Both the position numbers and the translations under genes were made by a program. A DNA stretch of 64,000 nt, taken from Rhizomys pruinosus (Eukaryota; Chordata; Mammalia; Rodentia; Spalacidae). Of this stretch, positions 23,371-34,531 are shown piece by piece (position 1 is the stretch's first letter; every line of letters starts with the position of its first letter). Below the pieces are notes generated by a model that made no database searches, was not told the DNA's origin, and saw only the letters and a list, made by a program, of their open reading frames with translations. The stretch covers positions 1,076,051-1,140,050 of the forward strand of contig VZQC01006579.1 of assembly GCA_009823505.1 (NCBI GenBank), given 5' to 3'.

Positions 23371-24085
23371 TGCTGATGGTAAGGGGCTGGACTTGGGGAA
23401 GGGACCTGGGGGAGCTGGAGAAGAGGCAGAGAGATTACTTTTTGTACTAAGCCCACCTACTATTTCTAGAGGGGTGGGGAAGGGATGGGGAACTCTGTGA
23501 GAGGGGGAGTCTGTGCAGGGAAGACACTTTAGGAATGAAGAAGCCTGGGATAGTTCTCTCTCCCAGTAGCGGATGGGAAGTAGGAGCTCTGGCTTCTGAG
23601 GTAGGTAGTTGTCTGTGTGAACATAAGATTATGGCTGGCTAGAACACAGGGGAACTAAGTCCCCCCAGGGAGTGTCAGGAAGGCCTGGGCAGGGAGCAGT
23701 GGAGAGCTTAGAGGAAGCAGAGAACAGGCAGAAGAAACAAAATGACTGCAATTATGACATTCCTGAGGATGGCGAGGTCCAGAACTGGCCAGGGCTATCA
23801 GACCCAGAGTCCCCAGTGCCCACCCAAGTCTTGATTCAAAGAATTCCAATGGTTAGATGGTTGCTGACAGGGCAGGTGGGGTTGAAGTTAAACCTACACA
23901 AGAGCCCAGACCCAAATAGAGAAACATCTGGGAAATAGAGCTACCGAACCTGGTTAATCAGTTGGCCTGTTTCTTTAAACAGGCAACCACAAAGCTTAAG
24001 GCCTGCCCTCTTGGTGCTCAGACACTGCCAACCATGACAGAGGTCCAGGATGTCTTTTCTTCCCAGTGCTAGGCCAAGTGCTCAC

Positions 24086-24208
24086 CTGGAACTCTTTAAG
24101 CTGCCATCATCAGAAGCTGCTTTGGAAGGTCCTTTGTTCTTCGACAACCAGGACTTGACCCCGTCGACCCGGTCCTCCAGCTCTGAGTCCACATCCGAGT
24201 CCCCCTCA
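24086..24208 (-). CDS. Myo18a: Myo18a exon, distal tail shared by all C-termini
   Basis: Acceptor cccaacag, 123 bp, donor CCAG|gtgagc. It encodes [18 protein letters not shown], then [21 protein letters not shown], the end of the coiled coil and the start of the acidic/serine tailpiece. The first base completes Ser (from the 28618 exon) or Leu (from the 27832 cassette); both junctions are in frame. The final AG joins either last exon: +C gives Ser (alpha/beta), +G gives Arg (gamma). Confidence 0.97.
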
Positions 24209-24574
24209 CTGTTGGGGTGAGGAAGCAAAAAAGGTAGGCAAAGCCAGGCAGATGGAAATCGTCTGCTGATCAGGATGACAGCAAAAAGGGGAGCGAGGTG
24301 CACCTTGGGCAGAGGTGGAGTGCAGGTGGCATGCACATGGGTCAGTCAGGGAGAACAAAGAGGTTAGAATGAGCACAAAGAGCCTGTCCTGACTTGGCAG
24401 ACCACACTGTGTGACAGCCACTAATAAGACCCTGAGGAGCATGCAGGCACCTCCCACTCCCAAACCCAGGTATCAGTACAAGCTATTCATCTGGCCAACC
24501 AGAAGACAATGATGGGCAGACCATCCACTTAGTGATTCCAACCCTGCCTTTTGGTTAGAAAGAAGTCTTGGGGG

Positions 24575-24725
24575 TTTATGAGCTGGCTCAGTGGATTAAA
24601 GGTGCTTGCTATCAAGCATGATGGCTTGAGTTTGAACCCCAAAAACCACATGGTTTCCTCTGACCCCCATATATATATCCACACACATGCATCTACAGCA
24701 TACCTAAATAAATACATTTTAAAAA
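24575..24725 (+). repeat. B3-like SINE
   Basis: Diverged: gagctggctcagtggattaa, cttgagtttgaaccccaaaa, and an A-rich end. Confidence 0.6.
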
Positions 24726-24735
24726 AGAAGTCCTG

Positions 24736-24900
24736 GGTAGCCGGGCATGGTGGAGCATGCCTTTAATTCTAGCACTCAGGAGGCAGAGGCGGGCGGATCT
24801 TTGTGAGTTCAAGGCCAGCCTGGTCTACAGAGTGAGTTCCAGGACAGCTGGGGCTACAGGGAGACCCTGTCTCAAAAAGACCAAAAAAAAAAAAGAAAAA
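24736..24900 (+). repeat. B1 SINE
   Basis: Full-length: agccgggcatggtggagcat to gaccctgtctcaaaaagacc plus an A tail. Confidence 0.93.
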
Positions 24901-25583
24901 GAAGTCCTGGGCCTTTGGGCTTCCTCTTGAGACTTAGGTTGCTATTTCTTATTTGATACACCTCAGACTGTTTTCATGATATTTTTATGATAAGAGCCAG
25001 GCTGCTAGCCACAGGGTAGAAGAGAGACGCATCACATGACTTAAACTTGAGCCTGGGTAGCATCCCAAACCTAGGTTAATAAAGCACCAGCCACATACCA
25101 GACTCAAACTGTAGCTTCCCTGGCCCTTAGGGAGAGAAAAAAAAAAAAAAAAGGAAGAGGAGGGGCCAGGCCTGAGGAGCCTGCAATGGCTGAAGATACA
25201 GATTGTCCCAGCTAGGCTCAGGAAGTCTCAGAGCAGGGTTCTAAGTCTCCAGTCTCCTTATCCTTCCTTGAGCCAGCCTTCCTCATTGCTACTTCTGGAC
25301 AGACTGATCCAGGACCTGTAAGAAAGCCCCAAGGAGTCCACTTTTGAGGCTAAAGTCATGGTGACCCCTTCGGAAGCAGTGAGGGCATGGAGATGGTTTC
25401 TGAGTGAGAATGCTTTGCAAATTCTGCAAAATGTCTGCTCACCAAATTCCCCTGCTATGGATAGGCTGAGATTTCTCCTTGATATAAATTTCCTTTCATC
25501 TGTGTCAATAGGAGCAACCCCATTCCTGAATTATGTTCATGAATAAATAGCCACACAAGCACACACATGCATACTCAAGAATT

Positions 25584-25585
<2 letters not shown>

Positions 25586-25615
<30 letters not shown>
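25586..25615. repeat. (CA)n microsatellite
   Basis: About 15 CA units. Confidence 0.95.
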
Positions 25616-25617
<2 letters not shown>

Positions 25618-25679
25618 CCATCAGAAGAAACCACTAGACTCAGTTCTGGGGACCAAGAGAAGCCTAACACTTGGGGAAG

Positions 25680-26110
25680 GGAATAAAGAGGCGTATTTTA
25701 TGGGATTCCGTCAAATACAGAATTATAACAAAGACGAGGCCTGCTGATGCCCCGGGTAAACAGGAGTTTAGCAGGCAGCCCCAAAACCACTAATGCAAGC
25801 CCTGTGCCCACCCAAGTCTGGCAGATTTAATGTGATGCACAGGCCCTATGGAACGCCAATACCACCTGATTTATACACCCGTGCAAAAAACCTCCCTCTG
25901 TAGCTTCAGAGCCTGTAATTTATCACCGCCGTTCATAACCATATTGATTGCCTTTAGAAAGGAGGTGCTGTATGCATCACAAAATCTATGTCTACATGTA
26001 AAAAGCGTTTCTGTATAAATCTCCCTTAATACTGCACTGTTTACTGCTTTCATTAAGGTTATGGCAATAACAACTGTATCTCTAAGTAAATCGAAACATT
26101 ATTTTTCTGC
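25680..26110. promoter_or_regulatory. Candidate conserved non-coding island in intron
   Basis: About 430 bp of unique, repeat-free AT-rich sequence packed with TAAT/ATTA, TTTATG and TGCATC words (gcctgtaatttatcaccgcc, ttcataaccatattgattgc, aaatcgaaacattatttttc). It differs sharply from the flanking GC-rich and SINE sequence. Enhancer function is inference only. Confidence 0.35.
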
Positions 26111-26241
26111 CCGCCTTAGCATGCTGGCTCAATAACTTGAAGCTGGAGCCTAGAGCTGCCGAGGAAGGAGCCATACCACCTTTCTGCCATCAGCAGAACG
26201 GTTTAGAATCATACATTCCTACGCACCTGCTTTGAGTTCAT

Positions 26242-26242
<1 letters not shown>

Positions 26243-26272
<30 letters not shown>
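26243..26272. repeat. (TG)n microsatellite
   Basis: About 15 TG units. Confidence 0.95.
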
Positions 26273-26273
<1 letters not shown>

Positions 26274-27238
26274 TTCAAGTCTGTGTGCCCAAACTATGGT
26301 TTGGAACAAGAACATGATCTTAAGTGCACATTTTATCAGTCCTTGGAGCTCCTCCTGCCCAGGGATGGAACACACAGGAGACAGATCTAGTCTCGGAACA
26401 CGAATTTCCCTCCTTACATTCAGAGCAGTCTGTGGGTTGAGAAGCTGGCCTGCCTATCCTTACCTTTCCTTTAGTTGCAAACATCCAGACAGTGTTCGGG
26501 TTCTTTTCCTTAAATAATCAGACCCGTAAACAAACTCGAGGGGCAGGCAGGCTCAGGGGGCAGTTGAAATTTTAAATGGTCAGAATTAAACCTTGTGTCA
26601 AATACAATTTATGTCCGGGCTCATGTGCTATTAGTTAACTGGGAACCGAATCACGGGGGAACAAACAAACGGAGACAGAATGGCGGGGGATATTAATTGT
26701 GTGTGACAACCGGGCTCCAGCGGCCCTCTATCACTGTTATATACTATTACATTTATCATTAGCTCTCCTGGAGTCCTTTGCAAAGCCACCAGCCCATCCT
26801 GGCCAGGGGAGGAGGCCTGCCAGGCAAGAGAGTAGGGAGGAAACTCAGTGCCCTGCTGAAAAAAAAACAACACTAAAACAACCCTATTGAACTTGACAGA
26901 AGATCAGCTGGATCTGCCTGAAGCCTGTACATCCTCACTGCTGTCCAGCTCCCACCCAGAAAGAGAGAAGAAAGAGGGGCAGGTTTCCTAGGCCTCCCGC
27001 CACCTGACAGAGAGCACCCACACAGACACAGCCCTCCACAACCACTGCCCAAGGTGCCCTCAGGAAGCAAAGTAAACACAACCAGCCATGTTTCTTTCCC
27101 TGACCCAGGAGAGTTGCTTGTGCTTAGCTGCCTGAATGCTTTCTCCGAACAAGCAGCTGTGAGACACCCCCCACCTTCTACCCTCTTCTGCCAAAGGAAG
27201 GTGGTAGACCTTAAATATCAAACGGACCCATTCCAAGG

Positions 27239-27397
27239 CCGGGCATGGTGGCCCACGCCTTTAATCCTAGCACTTGGGAGGCAGAGGCAGGCAGATCTTT
27301 GTGAGTTCAAGGCCAGCCTGGTCTACAGAGTGAGTTCCAGGACAGCCAGAGCTACAGGGAGAACCTGTCTCAAAAAGACAAAACAACAACAAAAAAA
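27239..27397 (+). repeat. B1 SINE
   Basis: ccgggcatggtggcccacgc to gagaacctgtctcaaaaaga plus an A/C-rich tail. Confidence 0.92.
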
Positions 27398-27754
27398 CCG
27401 GAAACGGACCCATTCCTTTCAGGAAGCTCAGGTTTCCAAAGCCCAAAGATGTGAACAAATTTAGCCTGAACATACAACCCCCACAGACAGGCCAGGGAGG
27501 CAGCCATATTTGGTTCCTCAAGAGGGGAGGGCTAGCACTCAGGAAGGTAGATGAGCACCCGTACTGCCCCATGAGGCCAGGCAGCCTTGCTGATGGCAGC
27601 TCATCCTGTCTACCAGGGCCATGAGGGCCAGCCTGGCCTTCTAGGAGTGTACTTCATTGCCACCCAGTCCTTTCATTCCCCACCTCCCAAGGACAGTCAG
27701 TGGTGTTAGCAGTATAGACCAGCTAAAGAGGCAAGTGTGAGGAGGCTGTGTCTC

Positions 27755-27767
27755 CATGCAGCATGCA
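27755..27767 (-). promoter_or_regulatory. Double UGCAUG element downstream of the 45-nt cassette
   Basis: On the transcript strand the sequence reads TGCATGCTGCATG, two overlapping-spaced RBFOX consensus hexamers, at intron positions about +65 to +77 after the cassette donor. RBFOX proteins are known to promote inclusion when bound within the first few hundred nucleotides downstream of an exon. The site is not within a recognised SINE. Confidence 0.6.
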
Positions 27768-27831
27768 GCAGGAGCCCCTTTCCCTTAGACACCCTTGGGG
27801 GAGGCAGAGAGCTCATGGCTCTGGTCCTCAC

Positions 27832-27876
27832 AGTTTATTCTTTCTTTTCTGATACTTTGTCACCATATCCTGTAAA
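27832..27876 (-). CDS. Myo18a: Myo18a 45-nt cassette exon in the distal rod
   Basis: The acceptor ttctttctgtttctag is pyrimidine-strong, and the donor is AAACT|gtgagg. With AG from the 28618 exon the exon reads [16 protein letters not shown], and the L codon is completed by T of the 24086 exon. That restores the longer human form I remember, [21 protein letters not shown]. Skipping gives LINSEGD, also in frame. It adds 15 residues (two heptads plus one), basic in character, at the end of the coiled coil just before the acidic tail. It is too short to appear as a conventional open frame and is recognised by splice sites and phase. Confidence 0.92.
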
Positions 27877-28617
27877 CTAGAAACAGAAAGAAAATGGTGG
27901 GCAAGAGGGCCAGAAGAAGCAGATGGGAAAAATCAGTGGACACACTGAGGTGGACCCTCAGGCAAGGTCCTGTTCCTTAGTGAAGGACAGCTCTGGTTGG
28001 CTGTGACAGTGTCCTCAGAACCAGGCCTGGGCCACCTCCAGCACTTAACCCTCAGCTCAAAGGAGCAAGCTCTCTGGGCTGCCCTGATCTGGCTACACGG
28101 TGGGGCGGGGACCTGGGCAGGAAGGGGGACCTGGGCAGAAAGGGGCCTACCTATGGCCTGGCCCCACCCCCACACTGCTGCTGGTGATTTCAATTTTGAC
28201 TTTCTTCTCAGCCTAGGACTACAAATCTCTTTCCCTCTCCAAAACCATTCCCTGGGTGGGTTTTATGAGAGAAAATCTCAGGCACAGTAACAAGGCACCA
28301 CAGCCCTTAAATCTCTGCTCTCCCCAGAGTGGGGCAGCACCATCGGAAATGCAGCTAAACGTGGAAATATTTCATGAAGAGCAGGCAGCGCTGGAACGCC
28401 AGGGCCTCAGGAGGCCTGGGGAGGAAGCAGGGAGGAGGGCAAGGCACTTCATCCCCAACCCCGGCCCACCCAGAGCCTCCAGGACCCAGGCCTGGCATTG
28501 GGAGGGTGAGTGGGTAGCTTGGGATGACGGAGCTTGCAGCTGTCTCCTGGGGCCTGCTTCTACTATGGTCACGAGGGTTTTTACCCTGCCTAAAATGCCA
28601 CAGAATCTACCCTTTAC

Positions 28618-28757
28618 CTGTTGATAAGGTCCTCGTTCTCATCGCTCTCCATCTCATCCTCAATGGCAGCCTGCAAGTCCCCAATGCGCTTGAACGCCAG
28701 CTTTAGGTCAGCCTGCAGGCTTTGGTTAGCGGCTTCCAGGCTCTCTAGGTCCATCTC
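28618..28757 (-). CDS. Myo18a: Myo18a exon, distal coiled coil
   Basis: Acceptor ttcctgcag, 140 bp, donor AACAG|gtaaag. It encodes [18 protein letters not shown] to [13 protein letters not shown]. Heptad leucines continue through the first two-thirds, followed by an acidic cluster. It ends two bases into a codon, joining either the 45-nt cassette or the 24086 exon. Confidence 0.97.
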
Positions 28758-29071
28758 CTGCAGGAAGGAGGGATGTCCTCTGTGCAAGAGGGGCACCCTC
28801 TCCCCCAGCTCCCCTGAAGGAGCACGCAGCAAGCTACTCCCTGCCAGGCAGGAGCCATTCGGCTGCAGCTCTAAGCTTCCAGAGGTTTTTCTTCAGGAGT
28901 TACTGGGCTAGGGGGTCCTGGCTTCACCTGATGGAAACTCTGGAGCCACCCTTGATTTGTGGCCTGTCCTTGGGACTGAGTGCTCCCCCACAGCCCAGGG
29001 TGAGGTGGGTATGTACGTAGCATGACTCAGGGGACCTCTAGCTTGGGACCCATGAGGAGAAGCAGCATTAC

Positions 29072-29257
29072 CAGTTCATGCTTCTTGCGGGTGGCCTCAG
29101 CCTCCTTCCTCGCAAGCTCGCCCATCTCTTCCTTAGTGTCCCGGAGCTGCCGCTGGAGCCTCTTGTTCTGTTCCTTCTCACGGTTCTCAGCTGCAGTGCG
29201 CTGGTCCCGCTCCTCAGTCAGCTTCTCCATGTTTTCTTTGAGCCGGTTGGCCAGGCT
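29072..29257 (-). CDS. Myo18a: Myo18a exon, coiled coil
   Basis: Acceptor gctcacctag, 186 bp, donor GAACTG|gtaatg. It encodes [18 protein letters not shown], then a highly charged stretch with [19 protein letters not shown], ending KKHEL. Phase 0 at both ends. Continuous heptad pattern of the dimerising rod. Confidence 0.97.
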
Positions 29258-29768
29258 CTAGGTGAGCAGGTTGAGAAAAAAGACCAGCAGGTAGGCCATC
29301 AGCCAGCCAGAGCGGCTGTTGGCAGGGTTTGAACCAGGAAGCTGGGCCAAGCTCTAGCCCCACTACAAGGGAAGGGATGCAGGCCTGAGAAAAACATGGT
29401 CACAAGTCCAGAAGGCAGACCCTATATCTATCAGCTCAATGGCCTCTTCTGCCATCTGCTCCGTCCTTCTCCTGCAGCCTGCTCTGCAGACAGAGGGGGG
29501 TTGGAGGGGTGAGAAAGCAACAGGGAAGCTCCCTCGCTGCCACATCGAACACATTCTCAGGCAGGGCTGATGGTGCTTAGACAGGTGTCCCTGGGCTCAG
29601 GAATGAGAAGAACATCAAGACAAGGTAAGAGGGAAATAAACAATTCTTATGACTCTTTCACATGGGGAGGACTGGAGCACACTGGTTATAGGAGACTAGA
29701 AGAGGAAGGGGCTAACCTGGAGCACAGAGATTCCACTGGGAGGAAGGTGGAATAAAACACAGAAGAAG

Positions 29769-30008
29769 GGGCTGGAGAGATGGCCTAGCGGTTAAGAGCG
29801 CCGACCGCTCTTACAGAGGACCCGGGTTCGATCCCCAGCACCCACATGGCGGCCGAGAACCGTCTAAAACTCCAGTTCCAGGGGAATCCGAGACCCTCTT
29901 CTGACCTCCGCGGCATTGCACGACACGGGTGCACAGACTTGCATGCAGACAGTACATTCATACACATACAGAAAGAAATAAAATTAATAATAAAAATTAA
30001 AAAAAAAA
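29769..30008 (+). repeat. B2 SINE
   Basis: Full-length young-looking B2: ggggctggagagatggccta, then cgacacgggtgcacagactt and a mixed A-rich tail. It is antisense to Myo18a in an intron. Confidence 0.94.
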
Positions 30009-30613
30009 AACAAGAAAAGAGGTCAACTAAAGCAGGGGAGAACGGTTAAAGGAAAGGAAATGAGATGAAGAAAGGAAGGCTGGAAAGAAGAGGAATGAAG
30101 CTCTGGAAGAGAGTAATTAGGAGGGACAAGATTGACAAGAGGACACCAGAGGAAAAAGAAGAAGAAGAAGAGCAGAGCTGGCAAAAAGTGAGGGAAAGGG
30201 AACTGTGAAAGGGAAGGAGAGAAGCAGCGCCAGCCAGGAGATGAGAACAGACTTCAGCCCTTGGAGCAGTGGCGCCATCCGCTGCATATTTATGACCCTG
30301 CCAGAGAGCCAGCGAGGGGGACAGGAGGGGGGGAGCTTGTGGCAGAGGAAAATATGAAGACGAAAAGCTAAGCTGCTCTGGTCCCTTGGCAGAAAGCAAG
30401 CACGGATCCAGAATGTAAAGCAGGCAGGCTCCGCAGGGCCCAGAGAGCCGGCCAGGCAGGAGGGAGGGGAGCTCCCGCCCCATCAGCTGGCCTGGCAGCT
30501 TGGCAGAGGCCTCTGAAGAGAGCCCCTGGCCGGCACAGCCCTGCGGAACATGCGTGGCTCCAGTCACTAGGGCAGCTTTGCTTAGCTTGCAGCAAACCAC
30601 AAACTGAACCCAC

Positions 30614-30751
30614 CTCCAGACGCTTCACTTGGGTCCTTTCGAACTCCAGACGTGTTTCCAGCTCCCGGATCTTTGCTTCCTGTCTGCTCACGAGGGACTT
30701 GTCCACCATGGACTGTTCCAGGAACTCCACCTGGCTCTGTAGGGCTTGTAG
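30614..30751 (-). CDS. Myo18a: Myo18a exon, coiled coil
   Basis: Acceptor cacccctag, 138 bp, donor TGGAG|gtgggt. It encodes [18 protein letters not shown], then [20 protein letters not shown] and RTQVKRLE. Phase 0 at both ends. The clean a/d leucine-valine heptads are typical of the rod. Confidence 0.97.
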
Positions 30752-31164
30752 CTAGGGGTGGAGGGAACAGGAGAAGAAAGAACAGAGTCCAGAAAGGGCA
30801 GGGGGCCGGCAGCAAGTCTGGGGCAGGCAACATCACCATGGTGACCAGAAGGCTTGGGCAGGAAGGGATACGGAGAGTAGGGGTGGGAAAAGCACCCCCC
30901 CACCCCGGCAGACACCCCATTTTCCCCAGCACTTGGCACAGCTCTTGCTCTTCCGAGAGAAAGAACACTCAAGACCAGAGAGGGAATAGAAATATGAAGT
31001 GAAGCAGCCGAAGCCAAAATGTGTACCATGGTGATGTGGCTCTAGGCCTAGCTCTTCTGCCAGTTTACACTGTTCTGTGGCTTACTGATGGCAGAGAGAA
31101 ATGCACTCCATATTATGAGAGCAGTGGCTTATCCCCTGTGACCCCAGGGAAGCCTGGTGTCTAC

Positions 31165-31248
31165 CTTTTCCTGCAGCTCTTGCTTCTCCTTGTTGGCTTC
31201 TTCTAGCTGAGCTTGGAGATCATTCATCTGTGCCATGTCCCTGGAGGC
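31165..31248 (-). CDS. Myo18a: Myo18a exon, coiled coil
   Basis: Acceptor tttctcag, 84 bp (28 residues, four heptads), donor GAAAAG|gtagac. It encodes [20 protein letters not shown], then EKQELQEK. Phase 0 at both ends. Confidence 0.97.
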
Positions 31249-31421
31249 CTGAGAAAGAGAGAAGATCATGGGGCATAGGGTCCTCCCCTCAAACCTAGCT
31301 CCTAACCACTGAGAGACAGGGCACCTAGACTCCCATGCCATGTCTCCCCAAAGGAGTGGCTGGCTGGGGACCCATGAGGCAGCCTAGAGGATGGTGACCA
31401 CAGTGGCATTCCTGACAGTAC

Positions 31422-31538
31422 CTGGGCTACAGCTGCCTTGTGCTTCTTCATCAGTTCATTCATGTCCTCCTGATCCTCTTCCAGCCGGTTCTGGATCTCA
31501 TTCTTCTCACGCTGAAGGCGGCTCAGCTGCTCCTCCAG
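31422..31538 (-). CDS. Myo18a: Myo18a exon, coiled coil
   Basis: Acceptor cctctgtccag, 117 bp, donor GCCCAG|gtactg. It encodes [20 protein letters not shown], then [19 protein letters not shown]. Phase 0 at both ends. Confidence 0.97.
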
Positions 31539-32039
31539 CTGGACAGAGGCAGAGGCAGACAGGGTATCAGGCCTGTGTCTGCAGTCCCTGGGGGGAAATC
31601 CGAACCTGCCCCTCCATCTAGCTCTTCTAGGCAGGGGTGGCAGTGCAGTGGGAACATGGTGGTGGGCTGGAATAGATTCTAGAACCAGGAAAGCTACTTG
31701 CAGGTTCTAGGCAGGGAGATGAGGGACAGGGCTGTCCGTGCAGGACAGGCAGCCCCCCAGGCTTCCAGGCTAAATGACAGCTGCTTTCTGGCAGCTCTTT
31801 CAAGGCTAATGAGAAGGCAGAGAAATTGTGCCCAGAACAAATGACCCGTCATCCTAGCACATCAGCCCAGACCCCGACCTGCATGCACTCTGCCCACGTC
31901 AGACCCCAGAAAAGGACCTTTCAAGTTAGTGACATCCTGTGGCTTGGATTTTATATCCCTGGGGGTGGCCCACTCTTGGGTCGTCTAGCTCCCCAGCTTT
32001 GGGGGAAGTGGAGACAGGCACCAGCAGCTTCGAGAAATG

Positions 32040-32240
32040 AATGAATCTATTAGCCTGTAATTCCAAACCACAATGACTGCACTGGCTCCTTCTCTGCCCC
32101 ATCCATCTTGTTACTGGGCTGTGGGGAGCTAGGGAAGCCTCCGCCAAGAAATTTATTAACTCGGATTTAAATAAAATGGTAATTTTATAACAGCCTTTTT
32201 TAACACAATTAAGGAATTTGAATTACTCACCTGAAAACTG
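32040..32240. promoter_or_regulatory. Candidate conserved non-coding island in intron
   Basis: Unique AT-rich segment (gaaatttattaactcggatt, aaaatggtaattttataaca, aacacaattaaggaatttga) within the 1.3 kb intron. A second island follows at about 32440-32640 (gcattaaataaaagctctaa, actttatttatgattcgggg). Neither resembles a repeat. Confidence 0.3.
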
Positions 32241-32865
32241 CCGAGGAGCACAAATGTCACAAGGATAAATCAAGCCTGTGAGATTGGCATCTCTCGGCAG
32301 CAAGGTGACTAGGTAGGGGCCATGAAGCCAACAGCCAAACCCAGCCTCCTCCCCTGTCCCAACTCCCTGCCAGAGGAGGTACCAGTGGCCGCATCCCAGG
32401 AGTGAATTCTCAGCCGATGGATGGGCCGTGGGAGAGGTGGAGAATTAAAAGGGAAGCATTAAATAAAAGCTCTAATTAGCTGCCGCTTGGGCTTGTCAGT
32501 GGGCTGGGCCGGGGGAGGGATGGAAGCCGAGCCATCCCGTCCTCTTATCGGTGCTTCTGCTAATCTCGAGGCCCCTGTTTACACCCCTCAGCCACATTAG
32601 CCAACTTTATTTATGATTCGGGGCCTGTGGCCAAGCTCCCACAGGCAGGTGGTTAAACAGGGAGCTGGGCCCTGGCTGGCTTCCTCTTCTGCCAGCCCTC
32701 CCTCCTCTCAAGGCTGCTCTGAGTGGGAAAAGCAGAGGGTGGGGCTACTCTCCTGCCTAAAGGGATCTGCGTGGGGTAAAGGCAGCCCTGGCATGTCTCT
32801 ACTGCCCCTGTCATGTCTCTACTGCCCCTAAGTCCCAGCACTGCCCTGGATACCCAGCCCCTCAC

Positions 32866-32979
32866 CGCTGTCTTGGCTTTGGCGATATCATCAATCTGCA
32901 GGTGCAGGTCTTCCATCTCCACCTCCATTGCTTTCCGTGCTTTTACAGCTGCTGCACAGGTGAACTCCGACTCCTCCAG
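32866..32979 (-). CDS. Myo18a: Myo18a exon, coiled coil
   Basis: Acceptor gtgtccag, 114 bp, donor ACAGCG|gtgagg. It encodes [20 protein letters not shown], then [18 protein letters not shown]. The alanine-rich [10 protein letters not shown] patch interrupts the usual leucine core. Phase 0 at both ends. Confidence 0.97.
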
Positions 32980-33079
32980 CTGGACACAGAGCCACCCCAA
33001 CCCCGGGGGAAACACTGGTCATGCTCTGGGCAGAAGGACTGTGCAGGGTACTGGCTCTTAGGGGAGAAAGGGCCCAGAC

Positions 33080-33214
33080 CTCCCCTCCCTCTCTTCTCCC
33101 TCCTCTCCCTTCTCCCCCCCCCCTTCCTCCTCTCTCTCCTCCCCTTCCTCCTCTTCTCCTCTCCTTCCCCCCTCTTCTCCCCTTCCTCCTCCTCCCCTTC
33201 TCTTTCTCCCTGCA
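33080..33214. repeat. Polypyrimidine tract (CT-rich on plus strand)
   Basis: About 130 bp of nearly pure C/T (ccctccctctcttctccctc and similar). On the Myo18a sense strand it is polypurine (GGA-rich), beginning about 100 bp upstream of the 32866-32979 exon acceptor, so it cannot itself be that acceptor's pyrimidine tract. It could adopt triplex structure. Confidence 0.9.
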
Positions 33215-33489
33215 CTTCAGACTAAAAGCCACAGCTCTGCTACAGTGCACACACCATCGTTTCCTCCAGTGACAGAGATGGTAAACTCCAGGTCCCATCC
33301 AACCACCCAGGGGCCTGGCAGTCATGCTGTAGGGCACTCAGACCCCAGGGAATCTGGCTGCTATGAGTGGCTTCCTCCCCACTTGCCCTTCATCTTTCTT
33401 CTCAGGGATTCAAAAAACCAGCGAGAGAAATGAACAGTAAGAAGACAACTGAATACCCCAGACCAGTGGTTTCCCCTGGGCAAAGGTAC

Positions 33490-33636
33490 CTGGTTCTTCA
33501 GCTGGGCAGTCTCCCTCTTGCTGGGGGCATTGTTCTTCAGGTGCTCCAGCATGATCTGGGCGTCTGCCAACAGGGCCTTAGTGCGCTTCAGGTCTTTCTT
33601 CAGCCGCTTTTCTGACTCAAAGTCTCTCTGGTTCAC
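33490..33636 (-). CDS. Myo18a: Myo18a exon, coiled coil
   Basis: Acceptor accccccag, 147 bp, donor AACCAG|gtacct. It encodes [20 protein letters not shown], then [18 protein letters not shown] and [11 protein letters not shown]. Phase 0 at both ends. Confidence 0.97.
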
Positions 33637-33962
33637 CTGGGGGGTGGAGGGCACCAGTCAGGAGAGGACTGAGCTCTACTCTTGAGCTTCCATAAGTCCA
33701 TAAGTCCTCCCCAAGCTGAATCCTCACCTTGCCCTTCCTCACACTCCCCAAAACAAGCAAGGATGCTAAACATACCAGGATGCTAAGGATCACACCAGCC
33801 AATGAAAAAGGCCTGGGTGATGGAGAATAGTACCCCTGTCCACCCCTTTGACATGGTACATATTGCAGAGCACCTCAGACCCTCCCATCTCTGGATTTCC
33901 ATCCTTATGGTCCCTGTTCTTAGGCTGGTAGAGTAAGCAGCTGACTGGTCATCTCCACGCAC

Positions 33963-34067
33963 CTGGTCACTGAGTGCGGTGAGCTTGTTCTCCAGCTCCC
34001 GCTTTTCCCGAAGAGCCTTCTGCTTATCCTCGTACTCCTCCTCGAGCTGCACCTCCATCTGTTTTAA
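33963..34067 (-). CDS. Myo18a: Myo18a exon, coiled coil
   Basis: Acceptor aactctccag, 105 bp (35 residues, five heptads), donor GACCAG|gtgcgt. It encodes [20 protein letters not shown], then [15 protein letters not shown]. Phase 0 at both ends. Confidence 0.97.
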
Positions 34068-34531
34068 CTGGAGAGTTGTGGGGCACAGGCTCATTGTTCC
34101 TTCCATCCAGGGCCAGCAGCCCCTCCCATGCTGAGTCTCTCATCCTAGAACAGCTGGGCAGGGCTGAGCTTGTGTGACCCTAGAGAGGTGCAGGCCACAG
34201 CAGCTACTAGAGGCACATGGGACCTCGAACAGAGTGGAAACCTGTTCAGCTAGGCTGGCTGAGCATGGCAGCCTCAGAGGAGCATGACAAGGCACAGGGA
34301 GGGCTACGACTTAGCACAGAAGGTGGGGGGCAAAGGTTCTTCAAGGGCCCAACTTCTCTATAGACTAAAGGGTACAGCCCATCCCAGCCCAGAATCCTAA
34401 GAGGAGATTCTTGGTCCAGGATAGCAGTGGAAGGACAGAGTGGCTAAGGTGAGTAAAAAAGCCTTTCATTTGAAAGTGGTGATGAGGGAACTGGTCCTTC
34501 TGCCCGTCTGGCAAGTGCCCAGATACTTTAC

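Noticed and set aside
25140..25153. Poly-A run as a processed pseudogene tail
   Set aside because: No recognisable coding or RNA gene sequence precedes it, and no flanking duplication is evident.
30046..30600. 184-residue minus-strand open frame in a rod intron
   Set aside because: No similarity to myosin XVIIIa; the known flanking exons join in phase without it.
32943..33337. Glu/Gly/Arg-rich open frames over the polypyrimidine tract
   Set aside because: Low-complexity translation of a simple-sequence region; no conservation with the protein.
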